A stretch of DNA of 64,000 nucleotides from CAYXFD01 sp964464175. Its GTDB lineage: Bacteria > Cloacimonadota > Cloacimonadia > Cloacimonadales > JAJBBL01. Under the pieces are notes generated by a model, which made no database searches, was not told where the DNA came from, and saw nothing but the letters and a program-made list of their open reading frames with translations. The stretch spans positions 1-64,000 of the forward strand of contig CAYXFD010000006.1 in assembly GCA_964464175.1 (NCBI GenBank), read 5' to 3'. Positions 45,917 to 54,105 of this stretch are shown here, one piece after another; the first letter of the stretch is position 1, and every line of letters starts with the position of its first letter. Position numbers and translations under genes: made by a program.

Positions 45917-47341
45917 CTAATCGCTTGCTCTCTTGTTTTTGCTTTTCAGGATGTCCTCAATTTCGCCAGCCTCTGTCTCCAATTCATTTGCAATAGCTTC
46001 AGTCTGCCATCCTGCTCTGTGTAACTGCAAGATTAACTCGGCTTTAAGATCTTTTGAGGGCATTGTCGAGGGTTTTGTATCCCCCTTTTTTACCTCTCCT
46101 TCTTTGTCCTGCAAATCCTCTGTTTGTTCATTCTTTTCTTCAGGATGAATCTTTTCTGAGAAAAGATTAGTTCTTGGTTCAGCAGGTTCTTTCTCTTCAG
46201 TAGTCTTTTGTTCAGTCTCATCTTCACTTACCAGCTCAGATTTTTCCTGAGGATCTATTATTCCGGTATTTTCCGGAAATTCTTCGGAAAAGGTGTCAAC
46301 ATCTATAAGCCTTTTTTTCTGAACAGAGCGGAAAAAAAGCATCATAATCACTGATGTGACGATAGCAATAAGGATGATAATCAAATACCAATACCAGGGA
46401 AGAAACGCTGCAGGTTTTGCATCTCTGAACATAGAAGGAAAGTGTGTTTTGAGCTCTTCATCCTCTCCTATGGAAAGAAAAACACTTTCAACATTATTGA
46501 TCATTTCCCTGAGGAGAGGATCTTTATAGTCAAGTTTTGTGAGGATGCTCCTAATCTCTTGTTCATTACCATACAGAGATCCGGACAGAGCGAGCAGCAG
46601 TTGTTGACGGTTCAGGTTTCCTGCCCGCAGGAAATTATTGCGGTATTCAACAAAAGCTTCTGCTGACTCATCACTAAAACCGGTGTCTTTAATCCCCAAA
46701 ACAAATAGATGAGCTTGAGCTTTGAGATATTCCGGATCTTGATAACGGACTTTTCTGAAAAGCTCTCCGGCAGTTTTTTTGTCGTTTCGCAACAAAGCCA
46801 GATTAGCGAGAAAATAGTTTACTCCGGTTTTTTCAGGCACAGAAACTGCCAATTCCTTAAACAGCTTTTCTGCTCTCCGGAAAAAACTGGCTGAATAATA
46901 AAACTTGGCGAAGATATATTTCTCTTCATTGTTCTCAGGTGTAAGTTTATCGTAGATATCCAAGACAAGTTTATAATCGGGTTTTTCCAAAAGAAAATAC
47001 TTGAGATGTCCCGATTGCTGAGTAGCTATAGTAATGACAAGACGGTTTTTATTCTCTTCATTGATGCGGATAGATTTGAGGACTGGAGTGTCAAAATTCT
47101 GGTTCAGAGCTACCTGAGGGTTTCTTGCAATTCCCATCAAAGTAATAACTATCTGCTGGTTTTCTTTCTGGTGCTCCACTCTGTAACTCGGTTTACCGCT
47201 GAAGACAAACACGGTACGGTTAATGAGTTCATAATCCCACTGATAGATATCTGTTAATTCTTTGCCCATCAAGTCGGAAAAGAGGACAAACAGCATAATA
47301 ATTACTGCCAAAGAAATAGTAAAAAGTTGACTGAATCTCAT
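45917..47341 (-). CDS. AMIN-TPR membrane protein with cytoplasmic helix-turn-helix-like tail
   Basis: A 474-residue protein of unknown function. A signal/anchor (about residues 5-22) is followed by an AMIN-like beta domain (about 25-130), a helical TPR-like repeat region (about 140-290), a second membrane segment (about 325-348), then an acidic, Glu/Pro-rich linker (about 360-425) and a C-terminal segment LHRAGWQTEAIANELETEAG that resembles the DUF6115/HTH-like tail of some cell-surface regulators. GAGGAG precedes the ATG. It is upstream of nfeD and slipin on the same strand. AMIN domains bind the cell wall, so it may link peptidoglycan state to a cytoplasmic partner, which is inference. Confidence 0.75.
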   Translation of the reverse strand: MRFSQLFTISLAVIIMLFVLFSDLMGKELTDIYQWDYELINRTVFVFSGKPSYRVEHQKENQQIVITLMGIARNPQVALNQNFDTPVLKSIRINEENKNRLVITIATQQSGHLKYFLLEKPDYKLVLDIYDKLTPENNEEKYIFAKFYYSASFFRRAEKLFKELAVSVPEKTGVNYFLANLALLRNDKKTAGELFRKVRYQDPEYLKAQAHLFVLGIKDTGFSDESAEAFVEYRNNFLRAGNLNRQQLLLALSGSLYGNEQEIRSILTKLDYKDPLLREMINNVESVFLSIGEDEELKTHFPSMFRDAKPAAFLPWYWYLIIILIAIVTSVIMMLFFRSVQKKRLIDVDTFSEEFPENTGIIDPQEKSELVSEDETEQKTTEEKEPAEPRTNLFSEKIHPEEKNEQTEDLQDKEGEVKKGDTKPSTMPSKDLKAELILQLHRAGWQTEAIANELETEAGEIEDILKSKNKRASD

Positions 47342-47757
47342 CTATTACTCCTCATCATTATCTCGTGCTAAAATGATATTTTATAACATCAAAATTTTGA
47401 GCTTATAGCAAAAATCTTTACAAAACAATATATTGCTAAGACCTTTTCCATGTCAATATAAGTTTTGCTGTTTCTCTGATTCCAGAGGTTACGGTTTTTC
47501 CCCATAATAACAGGGTCTGTAGTCGATGAGCCTTCAGTCTGGTTGCAACTCTATATCTGTCCCTCAAGGTTGGTGGATTGGTATTTAACAAGAGCTGATC
47601 TTAGGTATAATAAACGATCAGACTGGACAGCAATCGTTTTTTCCAAGATTTAGCATCAATTACAGCTCAAATTATTCCTGAAATTAAAGGAGAAAGCTAT
47701 TAATCCTTGACGGTTTTTCTTCTTAAACTGTTTTGAAAAAAAACGGAGTCAGCCGAG
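47342..47757. other. Divergent intergenic region
   Basis: A 416-base gap between the outward-facing AMIN-TPR and deacetylase genes. A TATAAT at 47607-47612 on the plus strand lacks a clear -35. A TTGACG at 47707 lies too close to the start to judge. No RNA gene or credible small frame was found. Confidence 0.4.
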
Positions 47758-48933
47758 ATGGATAAAAAAACTCGCCCGAAGAAGGCTAAAACAGCTAAAG
47801 TGAAGAAAAAGAAAAGAAACAAACAGCGTAAATCACCTCTCAGTCTTGTTATAATTGTCATCTTACTTGCTGTTATTGCCGTTCTTCTGTTCAGAACTTT
47901 CAGGCAGAAGGAGGTAACACCAGATCTTCCGGAGATAGCCAGGATCGAAGATGCAATTAAACATGCTGCCGATCAGTTAGGTGTGCCTGATGATCTTTAC
48001 CGGACGAGTGTCAGGGATGATGGAATCTATATTTTTATCACCTTAGATCGGGAGAGAGTTGATCTTGTCTTTGCCAATATGATAATTACCGGACAGGTAG
48101 AAATGGCAGGGGGAGAGATTGTCAGCGGTACTGAAACCTCAGGAGGTTCAGTTCATACGTTAAGGATCCGGGATAAGGAAGCAGAGAAAGATTTTATTGT
48201 CAGATTAACCTTCGACCGGCAGAGCAGATATCCGGAAAAAGGACCGAGATTAGCGATTATAGTCGATGATTTCGGTGAATTTGCCGGATCACTATTAGAC
48301 GGATACTTAGAGACTGATCCCAATGTCACCTTTGCTATACTGCCCGGATTGCGTCATACCCGCACCGTTTTGGACAGAGCATTATCTATGGGAAGAGAAG
48401 TGATCCTGCACATCCCGATGGAACCGGTGGGTTATCCCCGTAATAATCCGGGAGACAATCCGATTCTGGTCGAGCAGAGCGAGAGAGAGATAAACCGGAT
48501 TTTGGAAGGTCATCTGAGACAGTTACCGGGAGTGTTGGGAGCTAATAATCACATGGGGAGTTTAGCTACTGCTGACGAAAGAGTAATGACAGTAGTCTTG
48601 GGGCTTTTAGCTAAACATGGGTTATACTTTGTGGACAGCAGGACGACACCGCATACAATAGCTGTTGAAGTAGGACAGAGGATGCATGTACCCGTAACTC
48701 AGCGAGATCTTTTTCTCGATGACCCCGACAGTTCGGAAGCGACGATGAGAGAGAGGCTGGCTCAATTGCGTAATCTTAAAGAGCAAAAAGATCAGGTTGT
48801 TGTCATTACCCATTGTTTTGACCGGCAAAGGCTTAATATTCTCAACAAGTTTATCATTGAGGCTCAAAAGATGGGTTTTGAGATTGTTCCGGTATCCCAG
48901 CTTTTTATCACCGATCTACCAGAGATACTCTAA
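47758..48933 (+). CDS. Divergent polysaccharide deacetylase (YibQ/DUF610 family)
   Basis: A 391-residue protein with a very basic N-terminus (about residues 1-24, Lys/Arg-rich), one membrane segment (about 27-45) and a periplasmic domain. The deacetylase fold starts RLAIIVDDFG near residue 164 and continues with FAILPGLRHT, VILHIPMEP, NNHMGSLAT and FVDSRTTP, typical of the family of NodB-like proteins. The metal ligands are the Asp pair in VDDFG and later His. In other bacteria this family is linked with cell division proteins, but its substrate is unproven. It is followed by uppP after 100 bases. Confidence 0.9.
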   Translation: MDKKTRPKKAKTAKVKKKKRNKQRKSPLSLVIIVILLAVIAVLLFRTFRQKEVTPDLPEIARIEDAIKHAADQLGVPDDLYRTSVRDDGIYIFITLDRERVDLVFANMIITGQVEMAGGEIVSGTETSGGSVHTLRIRDKEAEKDFIVRLTFDRQSRYPEKGPRLAIIVDDFGEFAGSLLDGYLETDPNVTFAILPGLRHTRTVLDRALSMGREVILHIPMEPVGYPRNNPGDNPILVEQSEREINRILEGHLRQLPGVLGANNHMGSLATADERVMTVVLGLLAKHGLYFVDSRTTPHTIAVEVGQRMHVPVTQRDLFLDDPDSSEATMRERLAQLRNLKEQKDQVVVITHCFDRQRLNILNKFIIEAQKMGFEIVPVSQLFITDLPEIL

Positions 48934-49033
48934 TAGTAGTGGATAATAGCACAGAGAAGATTTTTTCTACAGTAAAATCACCCTTACTATGGAAAATCCG
49001 TCATTACACATTCATTCTTAGGAGGGAGCCACA

Positions 49034-49840
49034 GTGACCTTCACTATTAAGGCATTAATCCTGGGAATAATCCAGGGAATAACGGAATTTGTTCCGGTAA
49101 GCAGTTCCGGTCACCTTGTTTTAGCAAATCATTTTATCGGTTTAGAGCTTCAGGATATTACCTTTGAGATCGCTCTCCATATAGGAACTCTGTTATCCGT
49201 ATTGATCTTTTTCAGAAAGGAGATTCTTATTCTCCTTTCTTCTCTCTATAATATTCGGGACAGATCAAAAGAGAGGGTCAGAGACCGCAGAATTATTCTC
49301 TATCTACTTACCGGAACAGTTGTAACCGGATTTTTGGGGATAATGATGAAAGCCTCAGTAGAGAAGGTGTTCTATAATCCTCTTTTTTCCGCTTTTATGT
49401 TGCTGGTCACCGGAACAATAATCTTTATCAGTGACTATATAAGACCCGGAGAGATCTTAATGGCTAAGACCGGGATAGGCAAATCAGTTATCATCGGGAT
49501 CAGTCAGGCTTTTGCTATCCTTCCCGGTATTTCCCGCTCCGGCTCAACAATAGCTACTGGTATATTTCTCGGTTTAAAGAGAGCAGAAGCTGCCAGGTTT
49601 TCCTTTCTCCTATCCATTCCTGCGATACTGGGAGCGACATTATTCGATTTTCGTAAATTTACTGTCATAAGGACTGAATATTTGCCCGGTTATGCTTTAG
49701 GAACAATAGCTGCATTTATCTCAGGCTACCTCGTTATATCCTTATTGCTGACGTTGATAAAAAAGAGACAATTGAAGTTCTTTTCGTTTTACTGCTGGAC
49801 AGTAGCAATACTCGTTATTCTTATCCTGCTTTTACCGTAA
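49034..49840 (+). CDS. uppP: Undecaprenyl-diphosphatase (BacA/UppP)
   Basis: A 268-residue membrane enzyme that dephosphorylates undecaprenyl pyrophosphate to the lipid carrier for peptidoglycan and LPS. QGITEFVPVSSSGHLVLA near residue 14 and PGISRSGSTIATGIFLGLKR near 163 are the two conserved active-site segments; the second holds the Arg-Ser-Gly-Ser motif. About eight hydrophobic helices are visible. It starts with GTG, preceded by AGGAGGGAG, a strong ribosome site that decides the start. It ends six bases before holA. Confidence 0.95.
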   Translation: MTFTIKALILGIIQGITEFVPVSSSGHLVLANHFIGLELQDITFEIALHIGTLLSVLIFFRKEILILLSSLYNIRDRSKERVRDRRIILYLLTGTVVTGFLGIMMKASVEKVFYNPLFSAFMLLVTGTIIFISDYIRPGEILMAKTGIGKSVIIGISQAFAILPGISRSGSTIATGIFLGLKRAEAARFSFLLSIPAILGATLFDFRKFTVIRTEYLPGYALGTIAAFISGYLVISLLLTLIKKRQLKFFSFYCWTVAILVILILLLP

Positions 49841-49846
49841 GGGATT

Positions 49847-50872
49847 ATGATGGCTCTGAACAAAGCTCTTACCTACCAATCTTTCATCAATAATTTCGGA
49901 AAGGATAAACTGAGTAAGTTTTATCATGTTTATGGCCCTGAAGAGTATTTGAAGAAGAAGGTTCTGGATAGACTCATCAACAGACTGATCCCGGAAGAGC
50001 AAAGAGAATTTGATCTGGTTTTCTATTACGGAGATGATTGTGAGATAACACAGGTCCTCGATTCGATCAGTACCGAGCCTTTTTTCGCAACCGACAAGGT
50101 CATCATCGTGAGAAAATTCGATGCGATGAAAACGGCAAATCAGCAGAAAATGGTTGATTTTTTGAGTAATAATGAGATCTTTAACTATGTCATTTTTACT
50201 TCCCATAATATTGATAACCGGTTAAAAATTGCTAAAGAGATCAACAAACTCGGAGTAAGTATTCACTGCCGCAGTCCCTATAAACCCGAGGATATGCTCC
50301 CCTGGTTGAATGGAGAGATCACTTCCCGAGATAAGGAAATCGATCAGAAAGCAGCTTATCTTTTTGTTAACCGTGTCGAATTAGACTATCTTATGGCGGC
50401 TAATGAACTGGAGAAACTCTTACTCTACACAATCAATACCAGAATGATATCGGTGGCTGATGTTCAGGTAAGCACCGGAGATTCAAGGTCCTATACGATT
50501 TTTGATCTGATTAATGCCGTAGGGGACAGGGTGGTTGACAGATCGTTCATTATAACCGAGAATATGCTGGAAAACAAAGAATCGGCAGTTTTTCTGATAA
50601 CGATGCTGCTACGGCTTTTTATCCAGTTATGGAAGATCAACAATCTCGTTGAGAAGGGTGTAACAACTACTGAGATTGAGTCAAAGTATCTGGCAGATAT
50701 CTATATTTCTTTCCGCAAGAATTATCTCAGATTTGCCAGGAATTATTCTCTTTCCGGCTTTCCGGAAATCTTCTCGATCCTGTTAGAGGCAGACAGTGAC
50801 CTGAAATCACTCAACTTAGATGAGAAGCTGATAATAGAGAGAATGCTTTTCCGGATTTTTGCCCTCAGGTAA
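49847..50872 (+). CDS. holA: DNA polymerase III subunit delta
   Basis: A 341-residue clamp-loader subunit that opens the sliding clamp. FYHVYGPEEYLKKKVLDRLI in the N-terminus corresponds to the family's ATP-less P-loop region (HolA, DUF1 type), followed by DSISTEPFFATDKVIIVRKF. The C-terminal collar domain spans about residues 210-341, with LITMLLRLFIQLWKIN. It sits between uppP and era, separated by six and seven bases, so it is in one operon with them. Two consecutive ATG codons can serve as start; the first is given. Confidence 0.9.
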   Translation: MMALNKALTYQSFINNFGKDKLSKFYHVYGPEEYLKKKVLDRLINRLIPEEQREFDLVFYYGDDCEITQVLDSISTEPFFATDKVIIVRKFDAMKTANQQKMVDFLSNNEIFNYVIFTSHNIDNRLKIAKEINKLGVSIHCRSPYKPEDMLPWLNGEITSRDKEIDQKAAYLFVNRVELDYLMAANELEKLLLYTINTRMISVADVQVSTGDSRSYTIFDLINAVGDRVVDRSFIITENMLENKESAVFLITMLLRLFIQLWKINNLVEKGVTTTEIESKYLADIYISFRKNYLRFARNYSLSGFPEIFSILLEADSDLKSLNLDEKLIIERMLFRIFALR

Positions 50873-50879
50873 CACAAAG

Positions 50880-51770
50880 ATGAATATTGCTGATACTTTT
50901 AAATGCGGTTTTATCGTGATAATCGGGAAACCTAATGTCGGGAAATCTACCCTGATGAACAAGCTGGTCGGGGAAAAATTATCGATTGTATCTCCCAGAC
51001 CGCAAACGACCCGGCATACTATCAAGGCTATTTATTCGGATGAGGAAGCTCAAATCGTTTTTCTCGACACTCCCGGCTTTTTAGAACCAAGATACGAACT
51101 CCATCAACAGATGATCAATAAGGTTGTGAACTCTCTCAATGATGCCGATGTGATTGTCTATATCACCGATAATAACTATCCGACGGATTATGACAGAAAG
51201 GTTACCTCCCTGATTCTTAAAAGAACCAAGATCCCGAAAATTGCTCTGGTCAATAAAAGGGATGTCATTCCGGAAGAACACCTGGCTAACTCCCTTTCTG
51301 AGTTGAAAGTAATGGGCTTTGACGAAGTTTTTGCCTTATCTGCAATTCATGATAGTGATTTGTCCCGGTTGCTGATCTTGTTCAAACACTATCTTCCCTA
51401 TTCTCCTCCTTTTTATGATCCGGAAAATCTTTCGGATCTACCGGTGAGATTCTTTGCCCAGGAGATTATCAGAGAACAGATATTTCTGCAGTTCAGGGAT
51501 GAAATTCCCTACAGCAGCACGGTTACGGTCGAGTCATATCAAGAATTTCCTAATTTTGTGGAGATCAAAGCAAACATCTGGTTGGAACGCAAATCACAAA
51601 AGATAATCTTCATAGGAGAGAATGGGAGCAAGATAAAGAGTGTCAGGATCGCAGCCGAGAAAGAGATCTATAAATTCGTTGGAAAGAGGATAAAACTGGA
51701 ATTATGGGTCAAGTTAAAAGCTAATTGGCGGAAAAAACGAAATGCCTTGAAAGAATTCGGGTATCTATGA
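50880..51770 (+). CDS. era: GTPase Era
   Basis: A 296-residue GTPase that binds the 3' end of 16S rRNA and checks 30S maturation. G1 is GKPNVGKST, G3 DTPG, G4 NKRD; the C-terminal KH domain (about residues 200-285) carries ERKSQKIIFIGENGSKIKSV, the Era RNA-binding signature. I use the ATG at 50880, seven bases after holA ends; a TTG seven codons upstream would overlap holA. It is the last protein gene before the tRNA cluster. Confidence 0.96.
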   Translation: MNIADTFKCGFIVIIGKPNVGKSTLMNKLVGEKLSIVSPRPQTTRHTIKAIYSDEEAQIVFLDTPGFLEPRYELHQQMINKVVNSLNDADVIVYITDNNYPTDYDRKVTSLILKRTKIPKIALVNKRDVIPEEHLANSLSELKVMGFDEVFALSAIHDSDLSRLLILFKHYLPYSPPFYDPENLSDLPVRFFAQEIIREQIFLQFRDEIPYSSTVTVESYQEFPNFVEIKANIWLERKSQKIIFIGENGSKIKSVRIAAEKEIYKFVGKRIKLELWVKLKANWRKKRNALKEFGYL

Positions 51771-51799
51771 GTTCTCTCTGGTAAAGAGTCAAAAATGAA

Positions 51800-51827
51800 T
51801 TGACACAATAGTGGCTGTTTTTAGTTT
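51800..51827 (+). promoter_or_regulatory. Candidate promoter of the tRNA cluster
   Basis: TTGACA at 51800-51805 and TAGTTT at 51822-51827, 16 bases apart, lie about 30 bases before the first tRNA. The -10 is weak. Confidence 0.4.
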
Positions 51828-51856
51828 GTCCATCAAGTTTGACAAAATTGTTATCC

Positions 51857-51941
51857 GGAGGATTAGCCTAATTGGCAAGGCAGCGGTCTTGAAAACCGCC
51901 GGGTTTATCCCTTGGGGGTTCGAGTCCCTCATCCTCCGCCA
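51857..51941 (+). tRNA. tRNA-Ser (anticodon TGA)
   Basis: The acceptor GGAGGAT/ATCCTCC, anticodon loop CTTGAAA (TGA, reading UCA/UCG and others), a 14-base variable arm with GGG/CCC pairing and T-loop TTCGAGT are all present. CCA is encoded. Confidence 0.95.
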
Positions 51942-51954
51942 GTTATTCAAAAAC

Positions 51955-52047
<93 letters not shown>

Positions 52048-52070
52048 TTATTGAGCTTAGCTTTTTGTTC

Positions 52071-52145
52071 TGGGCCGTCGTCAAGTGGTAAGACACATGG
52101 TTTTGGTCCATGCATTCGGGGGTTCGAATCCTCCCGGCCCAGCCA
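52071..52145 (+). tRNA. tRNA-Gln (anticodon TTG)
   Basis: The acceptor TGGGCCG/CGGCCCA, anticodon stem CATGG/CCATG and loop TTTTGGT (TTG, reading CAA) are clear; the T-arm is GGGGG-TTCGAAT. CCA is encoded. Confidence 0.96.
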
Positions 52146-52185
52146 TTCTAATGCTGAGTTCTATTGGTTTTACTCTCGTTTAAGA

Positions 52186-52259
52186 TGGGATGTCGTCTAA
52201 AGGTAGGACAACGGATTCTGGTTCCGTCTGTAGGGGTTCGAATCCTCTCATCCCAGCCA
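52186..52259 (+). tRNA. tRNA-Gln (anticodon CTG)
   Basis: The acceptor TGGGATG/CATCCCA, anticodon stem ACGGA/TCCGT and loop TTCTGGT (CTG, reading CAG) are clear. CCA is encoded. It ends 41 bases before the convergent rtcB gene. Confidence 0.96.
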
Positions 52260-52300
52260 TTTTTCCCTCAATAATTCCATTTACTGCTGCAATTATAGTA

Positions 52301-53797
52301 TTAACCTTTGATAACTGCCACCGGTTTAGTCCGGATGACCTTCTTTAACAGTCCGCAGGCGACCATTGTTTCTACCACTGCGCTGACATCCTTGTAAGCA
52401 GAACTCCTTTCCTCCACAAGAGTCCCTTTGGTAGCAGAATGCACCAGAATAGCCAATTTTTTCATTTCTTCGATAACCTGGTAGGGGGAAGAGGTCTTCT
52501 GAGCCTCTTTTCTGCTCATAATCCTGCCGGCACCATGGCAGGAAGAGCCGAAAGTCTCCTGCATAGCAGCCTCAGTCCCGAGACAGAGATAACTGTATCT
52601 TCCCATATCCCCGGGAATAATTACCGGCTGTCCAATTTTTTGGTATTGCTGAGGAAGGAGTGGATGGTTTGGGGGAAAAGCCCTGGTAGCTCCTTTACGG
52701 TGAACGCAAAGAAGCTGCTTTTTCCTCAATCCGGTCGACTCTTTTTCTCTCTCAGGCTTGGGTAGTTTCTCTTTCAATACATTGTGTTCTTCGAGTTTAG
52801 CAATATTGTGGCTGACATCATAAAGGAGGGAGAAACCTAAACTGCCCGGGGAAATCCGGAGGCTTTCTCTCAATTCTCGTTCCACCAGAGCCATCATTAC
52901 CTGGCGGTTAGACCAGGCATAATTGGCAGCACAGACCATTGCAGAATAATACTTTCTTCCTAAGGGAGATTTGATGTATGCTGAAATCAATTGATTATCA
53001 GGAAGATAAAAATCGTTGCTGTTCCTGTTTTGTTTCATTTCAGATACATAATCGCTGCATATCTGATGACCTAATCCTCTTGATCCGCTGTGAATGAGAA
53101 TTATTACCTGATTCTCTTTCAATCCAAAAAAATCTGCATTTGCCCGGTCAAATATCTCTTCCACCAACCCCATTTCGATAAAATGGTTTCCGGAGCCGAG
53201 TGTTCCCATCTGTTCCAAGCCCCGGGTCCTGGCTTTGGTACTGACACAATCAGGGTCAGCACCCGGCATAGAACCTTTCTCTTCCATGAATTCCAGGCTT
53301 TCTTCCTCTCCATATCCATTCTCTACTCCCCATTCTGCTCCTTTGGTCATTATTCTTTCCAAATCTTGGGAAGTGAGTTTTTTAATGGCTCTTTTGGAAC
53401 CTACTCCGGTAGGAATAGCATTATTCATTCTGTTAATAATGGTTGGTAACTTGTCTTTTATCTCCTCATAGAACAGGTTAGTTCTGATAAATCTGACTCC
53501 GCAGTTAATATCATATCCGACCCCTCCCGGAGAGATAACACCGGTTTCGTAATCCATGGCAGCAACACCACCAATAGGGAAGCCGTACCCTTCATGAATA
53601 TCAGGCATAGCAAGAGAATGACCTACAATTCCCGGGAGCATTGCCACGTTTCTGACTTGCAGAAGTGATCTGTCTTTTTTTAAGTATGAGACAAGGTGGG
53701 AATTAGCAAAGATCCTGCCGGAAACCTTCATACTATCCTGCCTGGGTATTTCCCAGCGATTTTCATCTATTTTTACTAACTCGATTTTTTGAACCAT
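52301..53797 (-). CDS. rtcB: RNA-splicing ligase RtcB
   Basis: A 498-residue GTP- and manganese-dependent RNA ligase that joins 2',3'-cyclic phosphate (or 3'-phosphate) ends to 5'-OH ends. GYDINCGVRFIRTNL holds the metal-binding Asp and Cys. GTLGSGNHFIEMG, HSGSRGLGHQ and SSCHGAGRIMSR carry further metal ligands and the His that is guanylylated. The full family length is present. GGAGGA stands three bases before the ATG, so the start is clear. It faces the tRNA cluster tail to tail; no archease gene is nearby. Confidence 0.95.
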   Translation of the reverse strand: MVQKIELVKIDENRWEIPRQDSMKVSGRIFANSHLVSYLKKDRSLLQVRNVAMLPGIVGHSLAMPDIHEGYGFPIGGVAAMDYETGVISPGGVGYDINCGVRFIRTNLFYEEIKDKLPTIINRMNNAIPTGVGSKRAIKKLTSQDLERIMTKGAEWGVENGYGEEESLEFMEEKGSMPGADPDCVSTKARTRGLEQMGTLGSGNHFIEMGLVEEIFDRANADFFGLKENQVIILIHSGSRGLGHQICSDYVSEMKQNRNSNDFYLPDNQLISAYIKSPLGRKYYSAMVCAANYAWSNRQVMMALVERELRESLRISPGSLGFSLLYDVSHNIAKLEEHNVLKEKLPKPEREKESTGLRKKQLLCVHRKGATRAFPPNHPLLPQQYQKIGQPVIIPGDMGRYSYLCLGTEAAMQETFGSSCHGAGRIMSRKEAQKTSSPYQVIEEMKKLAILVHSATKGTLVEERSSAYKDVSAVVETMVACGLLKKVIRTKPVAVIKG

Positions 53798-54105
53798 GCT
53801 TCCTCCTGCTTATCTATTAACTTGGTTATTGAAAAATACATGCTGTAATTGCCTGCGTCAAGATTTTTTAGCTCAATCGCTATCGATAATCTTTAACATT
53901 CAATCCCCATAACAATAAACAAAAATGGACTAAAAAAAGCTAATAATTAAAGTTATCCGGTAGGTTTTCTGATGAATAACAGGGGAAGGGGATGAGAGTT
54001 ATCACGGCAAGCGACTATTAAGCGATAGCTTAAGAAACTCTGTTTGGAAAGTCTCTTGCTTAGTATTCTGTTATTCGGTAGCGTCAAATAATTAGTAAAG
54101 AAAAG
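53798..54105. other. Intergenic region upstream of rtcB
   Basis: A 308-base gap between rtcB and the response-regulator fusion gene, both on the minus strand. It holds the rtcB promoter entered separately. No gene or terminator hairpin is evident. Confidence 0.45.
53833..53861 (-). promoter_or_regulatory. Candidate sigma70-type promoter of rtcB
   Basis: Reading on the minus strand, TTGACG (53861-53856) and TATTTT (53838-53833) are separated by 17 bases, about 36 bases before the rtcB ATG. No site for a sigma54-type RtcR regulator was recognised. Confidence 0.5.

Noticed and set aside
52301..53797. RtcB gene as part of a toxin-antitoxin or defence island
   Set aside because: No nuclease, toxin or mobile gene nearby; housekeeping repair is the simpler reading.
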